The translations under genes were made by a program, and so were the position numbers. Of a stretch of 36,631 bases of DNA, positions 1 through 11,583 are shown piece after piece (the first letter of the stretch is position 1; the number at the start of each line of letters is the position of its first letter). The DNA is taken from NCBI GenBank assembly GCA_018262455.1, contig JAGSPR010000038.1, positions 1 to 36,631 of the forward strand. The letters are read 5' to 3'. The notes under the pieces were generated by a model. The model saw nothing but the letters and a program-made list of their open reading frames with translations, had not been told where the DNA came from and did not search any database. This stretch comes from Deltaproteobacteria bacterium (GTDB lineage: Bacteria; Myxococcota; Polyangia; Haliangiales; Haliangiaceae).

Positions 1-3336
<3,336 letters not shown>

Positions 3337-3479
3337 GATGCTGGCCGACCTCTGGATATTCCGTCGACGGTCTGACGCTCAGATCTAGCCTATCCGGCAG
3401 GCACTCCCGAGCAAGGCCCGCAGGATTCTGCACGTCCCAGCGTGGCGACCCACCGACGCATCGTGGCACTGTTGGGTCG

Positions 3480-3845
3480 TTGCGCGCCGCCATTTTCGTG
3501 TTGCTGACGGTCGTCGCCTGCGCGCGGCGAGATCCCCCAACCGTCACCCCGGCGACGCCGCTGACCGCCGAGCCCGCGATCCACTTCGCGTCGATGCAGG
3601 TCGAGTGCGACGCGATGATGAGTGCGCTCGCGACCTACAAGGCCTGCCCAAACCTCGAGCCAGCAGACGTCGAAGACCTCGACGCGTGGATCGAAGCTGC
3701 CGAGCGCAACCTGGCGGCGAGTCGGAAGGCGAACCCCGAGCCCCATGCGCAGGAAGCGATCGCCGCGGCGTGCCACAAGGCAGCGGAATCCGTGAAGGCC
3801 GCGGCGGCTCGATGTGCCGTGGGTCCGCGGCCGAAGCAGGATTGA
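3480..3845 (+). CDS. small predicted lipoprotein, unknown function
   Basis: A 121-residue protein starting at TTG (MRAAIFVLLTVVACARRD). The N-terminus is a short hydrophobic signal peptide ending in a plausible lipobox, V-V-A-C, with Cys14 as the lipidated residue. The mature part is helical and charged, with three further Cys residues and a run of Ala/Glu/Lys. No family is recognised. No in-frame ATG or GTG lies close upstream, and the TTG start places the signal peptide correctly. The gene runs convergently into the phosphatidyltransferase at 3854, with only 8 bases between the stops. Codon use matches that of a genuine high-GC gene. It is probably periplasm-facing; its role is unknown. Confidence 0.65.
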   Translation: MRAAIFVLLTVVACARRDPPTVTPATPLTAEPAIHFASMQVECDAMMSALATYKACPNLEPADVEDLDAWIEAAERNLAASRKANPEPHAQEAIAAACHKAAESVKAAAARCAVGPRPKQD

Positions 3846-3853
3846 CTCGCGAG

Positions 3854-4609
3854 CTAGCTCGGCGCTTGCGACTTCATCTCCTGGACCGTGCGGCGATAGT
3901 CGGCGAGCTCGTCGCGGGTGAGCGAGAGCCACCCGGTGAGCGAGTAGCCCGCCATCCAGAAGAACACGAGGTCGAACAGGTAGTCGGGCCGGAAGATCAG
4001 GAAGACGCCCATCGACAGGAAGAACACCGCGGAGAGGACCTGGACGTACCAGCGATGGCTGCGTGCGAGCCGGTGGCTGGGGAACGGCAGGTAGGTCAGC
4101 GTGGCGATCGCCATCGCGGGCATCAAGATGACCCCGAACCACAGGCCGCCCGGCAGCTCGGCCGCGAGCTTGGCGTTGCAGTAGCCGATCGACCAGAACC
4201 CGAGCACCGAGCGGGGAAGCCCCGCCCAGACGCCCATGTAGTTGACCGGGGCGACGATGTTGCGCGCGTGGCGCACCGAGACCGCGAGGATCAGCGAGGT
4301 GGCCAGCGCGATCGCAAGGATCTGGTTCCACGGCTCGGGGACCAGGTCCGCCTTCCGGTAGACCGTGTAGACGATCGCGGCCGGGGCGATGACGTGGGAG
4401 AGGTGATCCGTGATGGTGTCGAACTCGGCCCCGAACTGGTTGGCCGTGTTGAGCTTGCGGGCGACCCATCCGTCAAGGGTGTCCCCGAACAGATACCCAG
4501 CGATGACCGCCAGGCCGGCCTCGGACGGGTGACCGTCGATGCAGAGGCAGATCGCGACCACCCCACCGAGCAGATTGATGGTGGTGAAGAGATCTTTGAT
4601 CCCGAACAT
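3854..4609 (-). CDS. CDP-alcohol phosphatidyltransferase, phosphatidylserine-synthase-like
   Basis: A 251-residue integral membrane enzyme with the complete CDP-alcohol phosphotransferase signature DGxxAR...G...D...D: Asp43, Asp46-Gly47, Ala50-Arg51, Gly60, Asp64 and Asp68 (GDTLDGWVAR ... GAEFDTITD). Enzymes with this motif transfer the phosphoalcohol of a CDP-linked donor to an acceptor hydroxyl at the cytoplasmic membrane face. The N-terminal INLLGG segment and the number of hydrophobic segments (about six to eight) resemble bacterial PssA. The acceptor and donor cannot be read from sequence. It is the last gene of a minus-strand run with the aminotransferase (5266-6363) and the RpiB-like isomerase (4632-5132), 22 bases downstream of the latter. 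The context suggests a specialised phospholipid or phosphodiester head group rather than only housekeeping phosphatidylserine. Confidence 0.85.
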   Translation of the reverse strand: MFGIKDLFTTINLLGGVVAICLCIDGHPSEAGLAVIAGYLFGDTLDGWVARKLNTANQFGAEFDTITDHLSHVIAPAAIVYTVYRKADLVPEPWNQILAIALATSLILAVSVRHARNIVAPVNYMGVWAGLPRSVLGFWSIGYCNAKLAAELPGGLWFGVILMPAMAIATLTYLPFPSHRLARSHRWYVQVLSAVFFLSMGVFLIFRPDYLFDLVFFWMAGYSLTGWLSLTRDELADYRRTVQEMKSQAPS

Positions 4610-4631
4610 CAGCTCAACGTCGACTGTAGGC

Positions 4632-5132
4632 TCACGCGATGCGGCGGTGAGCGCGCAACTTGGCGGCGATCGACGTGACCGGGCCCTCGAGCTGCGTGAT
4701 GTACTCGAGCTCGTCCATCTTGCGGCCGGTGTAGGCGGTGTTCACGAAGGTTTCGATGATCGCGCGGTTGAGCGCGAAACCGTACTTCGACGCCAGGCAC
4801 AGCACGTTGGCGTTGTTGATCATCCGCGCGAGCTCGGCATCTTCGACCGTGGTGCAGCGGGCGGCGTAGACCCCACGAAACTTGTTCGCGGCGATCGACA
4901 TCCCCATACCGGTGCAACAGCCGAGAATTCCGAAGCTGTCGGGATCGTCCTGCACGGCGTTGCAGACCATCTCGGCGGAGCTGAGGTAGTGGAGGTGCCC
5001 GACATCGACCGCCTCGATCAACGCGCCGTGCGACGACAGCGCTGCGCGATAGGCCGCGATGTCAGGCATGAGGTAGCGATCGTACCCAAAAACGACACGC
5101 TTACCGGCGAGTGAACCAAGGCGACGAATCAC
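4632..5132 (-). CDS. RpiB/LacAB-family sugar-phosphate isomerase homolog with altered active site
   Basis: The conserved core GILGCCTGMGMSIAANK and ANVLCLASK is that of the RpiB/LacA/LacB family, which isomerises aldose and ketose phosphates. The Cys and Thr of the catalytic loop are kept (C-x-T-G). The Asp-His pair near the N-terminus is Asp-Arg here (GYDRY), and the usual CHD segment, which carries the catalytic His in ribose-5-phosphate isomerase B, reads CTT. The substrate is therefore probably not ribose 5-phosphate. I chose GTG at 5132 because a strong ribosome site, AAAAGGGAG (5137-5145), lies four bases upstream and the resulting 166 residues fit the family length. An in-frame TTG at 5261 would add 43 residues without homology. 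It lies between an aminotransferase and a CDP-alcohol transferase, which suggests that it prepares a head-group precursor. Confidence 0.75.
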   Translation of the reverse strand: MIRRLGSLAGKRVVFGYDRYLMPDIAAYRAALSSHGALIEAVDVGHLHYLSSAEMVCNAVQDDPDSFGILGCCTGMGMSIAANKFRGVYAARCTTVEDAELARMINNANVLCLASKYGFALNRAIIETFVNTAYTGRKMDELEYITQLEGPVTSIAAKLRAHRRIA

Positions 5133-5136
5133 AGGA

Positions 5137-5145
5137 CTCCCTTTT
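5137..5145 (-). promoter_or_regulatory. strong Shine-Dalgarno deciding the RpiB-like start
   Basis: On the reverse strand AAAAGGGAG is followed by four bases and GTG at 5132. It supports this internal start over the upstream TTG at 5261. The 133 bases between the aminotransferase stop (5266) and this start are noticeably less GC-rich than the flanking genes. Confidence 0.65.
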
Positions 5146-5265
5146 AACAAGTCTGCCGGAACTGAAGCAAGATCGTTGCCAGCCGTACACAGGCTCGTCA
5201 CCTCGGGTTGGTGTTCAGTTTCTGTCACATCCGCCTTCGTAGGCCGACCGTTCGTCAACAATCAG

Positions 5266-6363
5266 TCAGCGCTCGAACACCCGGGCCATCGCCCCCTGGA
5301 TGCCCAAAATATGGGCATCGTCGAGGTTGCCGATCGTGCTGAGCTGAAAGTGAGTTTGGTCACCCGGGATCCCGTACAGACAGAAGTAGCCTTGCTGCTC
5401 CATCCGCTGGGAGAAGTCGCTGTAAGGCATTCCGACGGGTAGCCGGAAGTTCACGGCAATATTGGAGCGGTACCGCTCCTCCAGCAGGGGGTGGACCCCG
5501 AGCTTGGCGAGGTACTCGATGAGGCTCTGCATCTGACGCTGGATCCGCGCCATGTGGGCTTCGATCCCGACCTCATTGAGATGCATGCAGGCTGCGCGGA
5601 GCGCCGCGTGGAGCGCGACCGGCTGGGCGAAGCGCGGCTGGAGCTCGCGGCTCTGCTTCTCGTACTCGGCGATCACGTCGAGGTAGTAGCCGCGCGGGCG
5701 GCCGGCGGCCTTGATCGTGGCGACCGACGCCTTGCGCGTCATGACGATCCCCAGCCCAGGCGCGGCCATGATCGCCTTCGCCGACGAGGCCGTCAGCAGA
5801 TCAACCTGCGAGGCCTCGACGTCGATCGGATATGCGTACGCGCTCGAGATCGCATCGGCCGCGACCATGCAACCGTGGGCCTTGCAGATCCGGCCGATCG
5901 CCTCGAACGGGTTCCGTAGCCCGGCACGGGTCTCGTGGCTGACGAAGAACACCCACTTGATCGTGCGATCGCCGTCGAGCGCGGCCCCGATCGCATCGGG
6001 GTCGAGCGGCCGATCATTGGGCCCCTCGACGACGGTGAAGTCCATGCCGTTCTGCCGGGCCTGATCCACGACGCGCGACGCGAAGAACCCGTTGTTCGCG
6101 ATCAGCCCCTTGCCGAGGCCTTCGAGCGCGAGCAAGCACGCCTCGTTGGCTCCCGTGCCGGTGGCCGTCATCTGGGTCGCGAAGTACTCGTCGGGCTTCC
6201 GGATCCCGAGCAGCTTCTTCAGATCGCGCTCGGTCTCGGCGAACATCGCGCTGAACGCTTCCTGCCGGTGGTAGTTGCAGGGTGGGCGCGCGAGGTACTC
6301 CGCAACCAGCGGCGGTATCCGGACAGGTCCCGGCGTGAATAGAATCAGGTCGGCGGCTCTCAT
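5266..6363 (-). CDS. class V aminotransferase, PhnW (2-aminoethylphosphonate-pyruvate transaminase)-like
   Basis: A 365-residue fold-type I PLP enzyme. It opens with the family hallmark FTPGPVRIPP. The Gly/Thr-rich phosphate-binding turn TATGTGANE is near residue 66, the PLP-nitrogen Asp is at 170 (MVAADAISS), and the Schiff-base Lys is most likely Lys196 in TASSAKAIMAAPG. The length and motif order fit the PhnW/serine-glyoxylate aminotransferase group. PhnW interconverts 2-aminoethylphosphonate and phosphonoacetaldehyde, but related enzymes act on serine, alanine or amino-alcohol precursors, so the substrate is open. It starts at ATG 6363 with a weak GAGAA ribosome site, is divergent from the MMPL transporter, and is followed by the RpiB-like isomerase and a phosphatidyltransferase. 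A second, fused paralog lies at 12397-14280. Confidence 0.8.
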   Translation of the reverse strand: MRAADLILFTPGPVRIPPLVAEYLARPPCNYHRQEAFSAMFAETERDLKKLLGIRKPDEYFATQMTATGTGANEACLLALEGLGKGLIANNGFFASRVVDQARQNGMDFTVVEGPNDRPLDPDAIGAALDGDRTIKWVFFVSHETRAGLRNPFEAIGRICKAHGCMVAADAISSAYAYPIDVEASQVDLLTASSAKAIMAAPGLGIVMTRKASVATIKAAGRPRGYYLDVIAEYEKQSRELQPRFAQPVALHAALRAACMHLNEVGIEAHMARIQRQMQSLIEYLAKLGVHPLLEERYRSNIAVNFRLPVGMPYSDFSQRMEQQGYFCLYGIPGDQTHFQLSTIGNLDDAHILGIQGAMARVFER

Positions 6364-6512
6364 CGGTTCTCGTTCGATAGTCGCCCGCGTGTATCACGGC
6401 GACGCTGGCATAAGGCGGAGAAAACCACGACGTTCGACCTGCCGCCAGTCCGTTCCGCCAGGTGGTCGCAGTCGCTGGCGTTCGACGGCATGGAGCGGTA
6501 TAGCCCACGGCC

Positions 6513-8959
6513 GTGCCTCGGAACCTGGCGCACCGGTACGCGGCCTGGCTCGACTTCCACCGGGTCGGCATCCTCGTGCTGTCGCTGCTGGTGGCGATCG
6601 GCTGCGGATACCTGGGGGCCCGGTTGCCGGTCCGGACCGATCTCACCAAGCTCCTGCCCGAGTCCAAGCAGTCGGTCCAGAACCTCGCCGCGGTCCAGCT
6701 CCGGGCCCGGTCGTTTGGCACGGTCCACGTCGTGGTCGAATCCGCCGATCCCGCCCTGCGCGAACGCGCCGGCGCCGCGCTGATTCAGCGGCTCGCAACC
6801 CTGGGGCCCGATCAGGTCGTCGCGTTCAGTCGCGACGACTCACCGCTCCATCAGTTCGCCTGGAATCATCGCTTCCTGCTCGCCCCGCTCGCCGACCTCG
6901 AAGCCGCGCGCGATGCGCTGCAGGCCCGGGTCGATCGCGCCAAGCTCCATGCCAACCCGCTGTACGTGTCGTTCGACGACGACGACGATGCTGACCGTCC
7001 CGCTCATGACCGACTCAGCGAGCTCGAGAGCAAGTTGGCCGAGCTCGAGAGCAAGGCAGGCGCGCCACCACGCCGGGTATCCAAGGATGGCCATCTCGAG
7101 CTCCTCGTCCTCCAGACCGCGTTCCCGTCATCGGACTACGACCGCAGTCGCAAGCTGACGAACCAGATCGAAGCGCTCGGTGACGAGGTGGTGAAGGAGG
7201 TCGGGCCTGGCGTCACCGTCGGGCTCGCGGGCAACACGGTGCTGACTCTCGAGGAACACGACTCCGTGCTCGAGGGCATGTCGCTGTCGATCGGGCTCAC
7301 ACTGTCGCTGTGCGCGCTCGCGCTCCTGCTCTACTACCGCTCGGGCCGCGTCGTGCTCGCGATGCTGTGGGCGCTCGGGGTCGGGGTCAGCGCCACGTTC
7401 GCGCTGGCGCTCCTGGTGGTCGGCCACCTCGACATGATGAGCGCGTTCCTGATCGCGATCGTCGTCGGCAACGGCCTCAATGCCGGGCTGATCCTCGTGG
7501 CGCGGTACCTCGAGGAGGTGCGCGGTGGCCGTGCCCCCAAGGACGCCGTCGGACCCGCGATCGCGGGCGCCTTGCACGGCACGCTCGCCGCCACCGCGAC
7601 CGCTGCGATCGCCTACGGCTCGCTCGTGGTCACCGACTTCCGCGGCTTCCGGCACTTCGGGATGATCGCGGGGATCGGGATGACCCTGACCTGGATCACC
7701 ACGTTCACCGTGCTGCCTGCCCTGCTGTTCGTGCTGGCGCGGCGCGGCCGGATCCACGCCTCCCGCCCCCCCGCGATCGGACGCGTGCTCAGCCGGCTGC
7801 TGCCGCGTCGCCACCTCGGCACGGTGGTCGTGGTCGGCACGTTGATCACGCTCTGCGCCGGCGTCATCACCACCCGTTACATCATCCGCGATCCGTTCAC
7901 GAAGGACTGGCGTGATCTGCAATCGACCACGCAGGGCATCGCCAAGACCCGCGCGGTCGGCAAGAAGGTGAGCGAAGCGTTCGACAGCGGAGCCGTGCTC
8001 TCCGGTCAGGCGTACCAGGTGGTGATCGCGGTCGATCGCCGGGACCAGCTGGGCCCGCTGATCACCCAGATCCGCGCCGCGGATGCCGCGCGCCCGCCCG
8101 ACCAGCGCTGGCTGAAGGACATCCGCAGCCTCGATGACCTCGTGCCGCCTGACCAGGCGCGCAAGCTCGCCGTGCTCGCGGAGATCCGCGCGTTGATCGA
8201 TGCGCCGATCATGGCGGCCTCGCTCGAAGAGGCCGATCGCGCAAAGCTCTTGAAGGTCCGCCCGCCGGAGACCTTGCCGCGGATCGTCGATGCCGATGTC
8301 CCGCACGACCTCATGTGGCCATTCATCGAGCGCAACGGCCTGGTTGGCCGGCTTGCGGTGCTCCGCGGCTCGTCGAAGCTGGATTCGTTCAGCGTCGCCG
8401 ATCGGCTGCGGTTCGCGGCCGAGATCCGCCGGCTCTGATCGGGTTGGCGCTCATCGGCTCGATCCTCGCCGTATGCTTCGTGATCGGCGTGCGACGGCAC
8501 GGGATCGTGACGATCGTGTGTGGCCTCAGCGGCGTGGTCGTGATGATCGCGCTGTGCGCGCTGGCGGGGCTCCACGTCCACTTCGTCGACCTGATCGCGT
8601 TGCCGATCACGATCGGGATCGGGATCGACTACGCGGTCAACCTCGCGGTCCGCGATCGCGAGGACGGCGAACTGGGCCCACATCACCTGCTCTCGACCAC
8701 CGGCGGCTCGGTCCTCATGTGCTCGTACACGACGAGCGTGGGCTATGCGACGCTGCTGCTGTCCGCGAACGGCGGCATCCGGGCGTTCGGCCTCGCCGCG
8801 CTGCTCGGCGAGATCTCGTGCATCGCGATCGCCCTGCTCGTCGGCCCGGCGCTGTTCGCCCTGCTCCGCCGCCGGAGCCTGCCCCCTACTTTGTTGGGGG
8901 CAGCAGGCGGTCGAGGATCGGCTGGAGCGCCGCCGGCAACCGGCGCAGATCGCGCTTGA
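6513..8959 (+). pseudogene. MMPL/RND-family exporter, frameshifted with an apparent internal deletion
   Basis: The first part (GTG 6513 to TGA 8438, 641 residues) has TM1 near residue 20, a large periplasmic loop, and five clustered TM segments from about residue 255 to 405, typical of one RND half. A second periplasmic loop follows and stops after AAEIRRL. The remainder (from about 8436 to 8959, +2 frame) resumes as LIGLALIGSIL and carries the second TM bundle, including the family motif PITIGIGIDYAVNL. The first half has about 30 residues between its loop and its TM bundle (GLAGNTVLTLEEHDSVL region) that have no counterpart in the second half. The break therefore looks like a deletion that is not a multiple of three, not a one-base slip. 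Relatives move lipids or hopanoids. The last 74 bases overlap the convergent kinase gene. It is either a real lesion or an assembly error. Confidence 0.75.
8880..8902. terminator. possible bidirectional terminator hairpin
   Basis: TGCCCCC (8880-8886) pairs with GGGGGCA (8896-8902) around a nine-base T-rich loop. It sits exactly at the 3' end of the kinase gene and inside the tail of the convergent MMPL frame. No clear U-tract follows, so intrinsic termination is only a possibility. Confidence 0.35.
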
Positions 8960-9545
8960 GCGCGACCGGCGCCTCGGGTCGCTCGTTGTCGATCACGACG
9001 TCGGCCCGATCGCGCGGCGCGAACGAGGCGCGGTAGCGCTCCTGCGCTGGGAAGTAGCGGCGGTCGATCCGGCGCTCGATCTCCTCACGCGTCCGGCCCT
9101 TCTCGAGGTCGCGCGCGATGATCCGGCGGCGAGCCTCGGGCTTGCTCGTGTCGAGGTGGATGACCATGCCCGCGGCAGCAGGAGGAATGCGCAGCGGAAA
9201 CACGCCCTCCACGACCGCGACGCTCACGCCTTCGAGCCGGACGTGACGAGCGCCGGTGACTCGCTCGGCCCTGACATCGAAGCTCGGGATCGCAACCTCG
9301 GGTGCGCCCGCGAGGAACTGCGCGAGCGCGGCCTCGGCAGCCACAAGATCATAGTAGCCGTCGTAGTAGAGGTCGGCCTCGTCGGCGGCCGTGGTCCACT
9401 CGACCACCCGTCGGAAGTCATCGACGCTCACCGCAACGCCGCGGTAACCACCGGCCTCGAGGCCCGCGAGCAACCGGCGGGCAAACATCGACTTGCCGCT
9501 ACCGTCTATGCCGTCGACCGTGATGATGGTCCGGGCGATCGTCAT
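8886..9545 (-). CDS. uridine-kinase-like P-loop kinase
   Basis: A 219-residue NTPase with Walker A GIDGSGKS (residues 12-19), an SVDDFRR segment similar to the DDF motif of the uridine kinase/phosphoribulokinase group, and an EGVFPLR strand matching their Walker-B-like EG motif. The C-terminal half is Arg-rich and lid-like (RRIIARDLEKGRTREE). The reaction is ATP-dependent phosphorylation of a small hydroxyl compound; the substrate cannot be read from sequence. I start it at ATG 9545 because ATGA overlaps the stop of the upstream phosphatase (9542), the classic translational coupling. A longer in-frame start at 9599 lies inside that gene and adds a non-conserved Arg/Pro-rich stretch. A kinase-phosphatase pair on a sugar, inositol or nucleoside phosphate would fit the neighbouring cytidylyltransferases. 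Confidence 0.75.
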   Translation of the reverse strand: MTIARTIITVDGIDGSGKSMFARRLLAGLEAGGYRGVAVSVDDFRRVVEWTTAADEADLYYDGYYDLVAAEAALAQFLAGAPEVAIPSFDVRAERVTGARHVRLEGVSVAVVEGVFPLRIPPAAAGMVIHLDTSKPEARRRIIARDLEKGRTREEIERRIDRRYFPAQERYRASFAPRDRADVVIDNERPEAPVALKRDLRRLPAALQPILDRLLPPTK

Positions 9546-10366
9546 GGCGGGCCCGTCGGGATCTCGATCCGGACGATGTCGAGCAGCGCGGCGTGGCAAG
9601 CACCATTGCTCGCGATGCTGCCGCGATGATGCGCCAGATCACGCTGGTTGTAGCGAAACAGCTGGCCGTCCGCGTCGGTGACCATGCCGCCGGCCTCGCG
9701 GATCACGACCTCGGGCGCGCAGGTGTCCCACTCCTGCTCGCCACCGCCGAGGTTGATGGCCGCCTCGAGCGCGCCGTCGGCGACGGCCATGTGCTTGACC
9801 GAGGCGCCCATCGCGACCGCGCGATCCTGGAGCCCGGCCGCGGCGAGGCAGCGCCAGATCCGCGCGCTCGCGTTGAGCCGGCTGACGCCCACCCGCAGCT
9901 CGGCGGGGTTGGTGACGCTCGACACCCGCAGTCGTCGCCGGGTCTCCCCCTCGACGCGCCAGGCACCGCCACCGGCGGACGCGAGGAACAGCACGCCCGT
10001 GGTCGGCTGATAGACCGCCCCGACCACGGCCTCTCCGTCCACCGCGAGCGCGACATGGACCGAGAACTGGCCGGTTCGCGCCACGAAGTCACGTGTGCCA
10101 TCCAGCGGATCGACGATCCACACGCGCCGGCGGTCGAGCCGGGCAGCCGGATCCGGTAGCTCCTCGCTCACCACGATGTCGTCGGGAGCGTCCCGAGTGA
10201 GGATCTCGACGATCTGCGCATTGGCATCGCGATCGGCCTGCGTGACCGGCGACTGGTCCGCCTTCAGCTCGACGGCGATCTCGCCGCGCGCATAGTACTC
10301 CGCGACGATCCGCCCGGCCGCGCGTGCTGCGCGCTCGGCGATCTCGAGGTCGTGGCGATAGTCCAC
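9542..10366 (-). CDS. CysQ/inositol-monophosphatase-family phosphatase
   Basis: A 274-residue member of the Li+-sensitive, Mg2+-dependent phosphatase family. The metal-binding set is complete: SEE (Glu68-Glu69), DPLDGTRDF (Asp86, Asp89, Gly90, Thr91), and EWDTCAPEVV followed by EAGG near the C-terminus. DPLDGTRDF and EWDT are closer to CysQ (3'(2'),5'-bisphosphate nucleotidase) than to typical IMPase, but the two are often confused. In this island, dephosphorylation of an inositol phosphate is an attractive alternative. It starts at GTG 10366 and is divergent from the phosphatidyltransferase at 10533, with 166 bases between them that hold short tandem repeats. It is translationally coupled to the downstream kinase (9545). 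Confidence 0.8.
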   Translation of the reverse strand: MDYRHDLEIAERAARAAGRIVAEYYARGEIAVELKADQSPVTQADRDANAQIVEILTRDAPDDIVVSEELPDPAARLDRRRVWIVDPLDGTRDFVARTGQFSVHVALAVDGEAVVGAVYQPTTGVLFLASAGGGAWRVEGETRRRLRVSSVTNPAELRVGVSRLNASARIWRCLAAAGLQDRAVAMGASVKHMAVADGALEAAINLGGGEQEWDTCAPEVVIREAGGMVTDADGQLFRYNQRDLAHHRGSIASNGACHAALLDIVRIEIPTGPP

Positions 10367-10442
10367 GGACGAAAGCTATCATCGATCGCGCGGATGCCAT
10401 GCGGATGCTCGCGGCACCGCCCGGCAGATCGCCCCGCGAACC

Positions 10443-10469
10443 CGCGAGCCGCGAGCCGCGAGCCGCGAG
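10443..10469. repeat. short tandem repeat, 7-base unit CGCGAGC
   Basis: Three exact copies and a partial fourth of CGCGAGC lie in the divergent intergenic region between the CysQ-like gene and the phosphatidyltransferase. A near-copy, CGCGAAC, lies just upstream. A role is unknown; slippage or a regulator site are both possible. Confidence 0.6.
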
Positions 10470-10532
10470 GCCATTGTCTACGCCCGAGTCGCCCAGGCTC
10501 GTCGGGCAATTTGCTATACGTCATCCTCCTGT

Positions 10533-11532
10533 ATGGGTCTCGGCGACACCGTCTACCTCGACTATCCGGGCGATCGCGTCGCCGCCATGGTCATCGGGGG
10601 GATGACGGTCGTCGAGCGCATCCTTCGCGAGGCGGCGAGTGCCGGCGCCTCGCGCGCCGTGATCCGGGGGCGATGGCTGCCACCTTCCCGTGTTGCCGCC
10701 CTTGCCGATCGACGTCACGATCGTGCCGCTCGCCTCGCCGGTTCCGCCCGATGCGCGAACGGTCCGGGGCGATGTGATCGCGAACGTGGAGGTGCGAGAT
10801 GACGAGTCGCGCCGCCTCGCCTCGCGGGCGCTGTTCCAGACCTGCCGACGGCCCTACGACGGGATCGGAGACCGCTACGTCATCCGCGCGATCTCGCTCC
10901 GGCTGACCAGCGTGATGTGTCGGCTCGGACTGACGCCGAACCAGGTCACCACGGTCAACATCCTGATCGGGCTGGTCGCGTGTGGGTTCGCCGGTCCGTT
11001 CGGCGGGTCCCGGCAGGCATTTGCACTCGCCGGCGCGCTGATGTTCCTCCAGATCGTGCTGGATTCATGCGACGGCGAGCTCGCGCGCATCCGCCACCTG
11101 AGCAGCCGGTTCGGGATGTGGCTCGACAACACGTCCGACGACGTCATCGACAACCTGTTCATCGCGATGCTCGGCGTCGGGCTGGGCGGCATCTGGCTGC
11201 CGATCGGGGTCGCCGCGGCGTGTGCGCGCGGCGCGTGCTGCCTGATGATCCACATCGCGGTCGCGCGGCTCGGCAAGCCGGGCGATATCATGGTGTTCAG
11301 GTGGTGGTTCGACGAGGCCGATGAGGCCCTCGCCGAGCGGTTCGACACCAAGATGTCGGTCCTGGGACTACTGCGGGCGGTGGGCCGGCGCGACCTCTAC
11401 GTGCTGCTGTGGAGCGCGTTTTGTGTGGCCGGGCTGCCAGTCGTCGCGCTCGGGCTCGGAGTCGCGATCAGCGCCATCTACTTCAGCCTGATGCTCGTGC
11501 ACCTCGCGGTGGTGCGCCGCGCCAAAGCCTAG
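10533..11532 (+). pseudogene. CDP-alcohol phosphatidyltransferase with N-terminal nucleotidyltransferase-like remnant, one-base frameshift
   Basis: Translation from ATG 10533 gives MGLGDTVYLDYPGDRV...MTVVERILREAA...AVIRG and then loses sense. Removing one G from the five-G run at 10666-10670 gives RGDGCHLPVLPPLPIDV and joins the frame that continues to TAG 11532. The C-terminal part has the full signature DSCDGELAR...GMWLDNTSD and is a multi-TM CDP-alcohol phosphotransferase. The region CRRPYDGIGDRYVIRAIS...LTPNQVT resembles the linker and first helix of archaeal bifunctional inositol-phosphate cytidylyltransferase/di-inositol-phosphate synthase proteins. The N-terminal half is a short, motif-poor version of the cytidylyltransferase domain. 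If the frameshift is a sequencing error the gene is intact (about 332 residues). Otherwise the downstream ORF could still start at 10690 and keep the transferase domain. Confidence 0.75.
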
Positions 11533-11540
11533 GTGCCAGG

Positions 11541-11566
11541 CGACCGCCAGACGACCGCCAGACGAC
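11541..11566. repeat. two tandem copies of an 11-base unit CGACCGCCAGA
   Basis: Two exact copies (11541-11551, 11552-11562) and the first four bases of a third lie in the 51-base gap between two convergent phosphatidyltransferase genes. No function can be assigned. Confidence 0.6.
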
Positions 11567-11583
11567 GCTAGCCGCCGCGGAGC

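Noticed and set aside
3850..3861. Perfect 12-base palindrome CGAGCTAGCTCG between convergent genes
   Set aside because: It has no loop and no U-tract, and short GC-rich palindromes are expected by chance here; not enough to call a terminator or operator.
9542..9599. Longer N-terminus of the P-loop kinase (start 9599)
   Set aside because: It would overlap the upstream phosphatase by 58 bases and adds a non-conserved Arg/Pro stretch; the ATGA overlap at 9545 is a better start.
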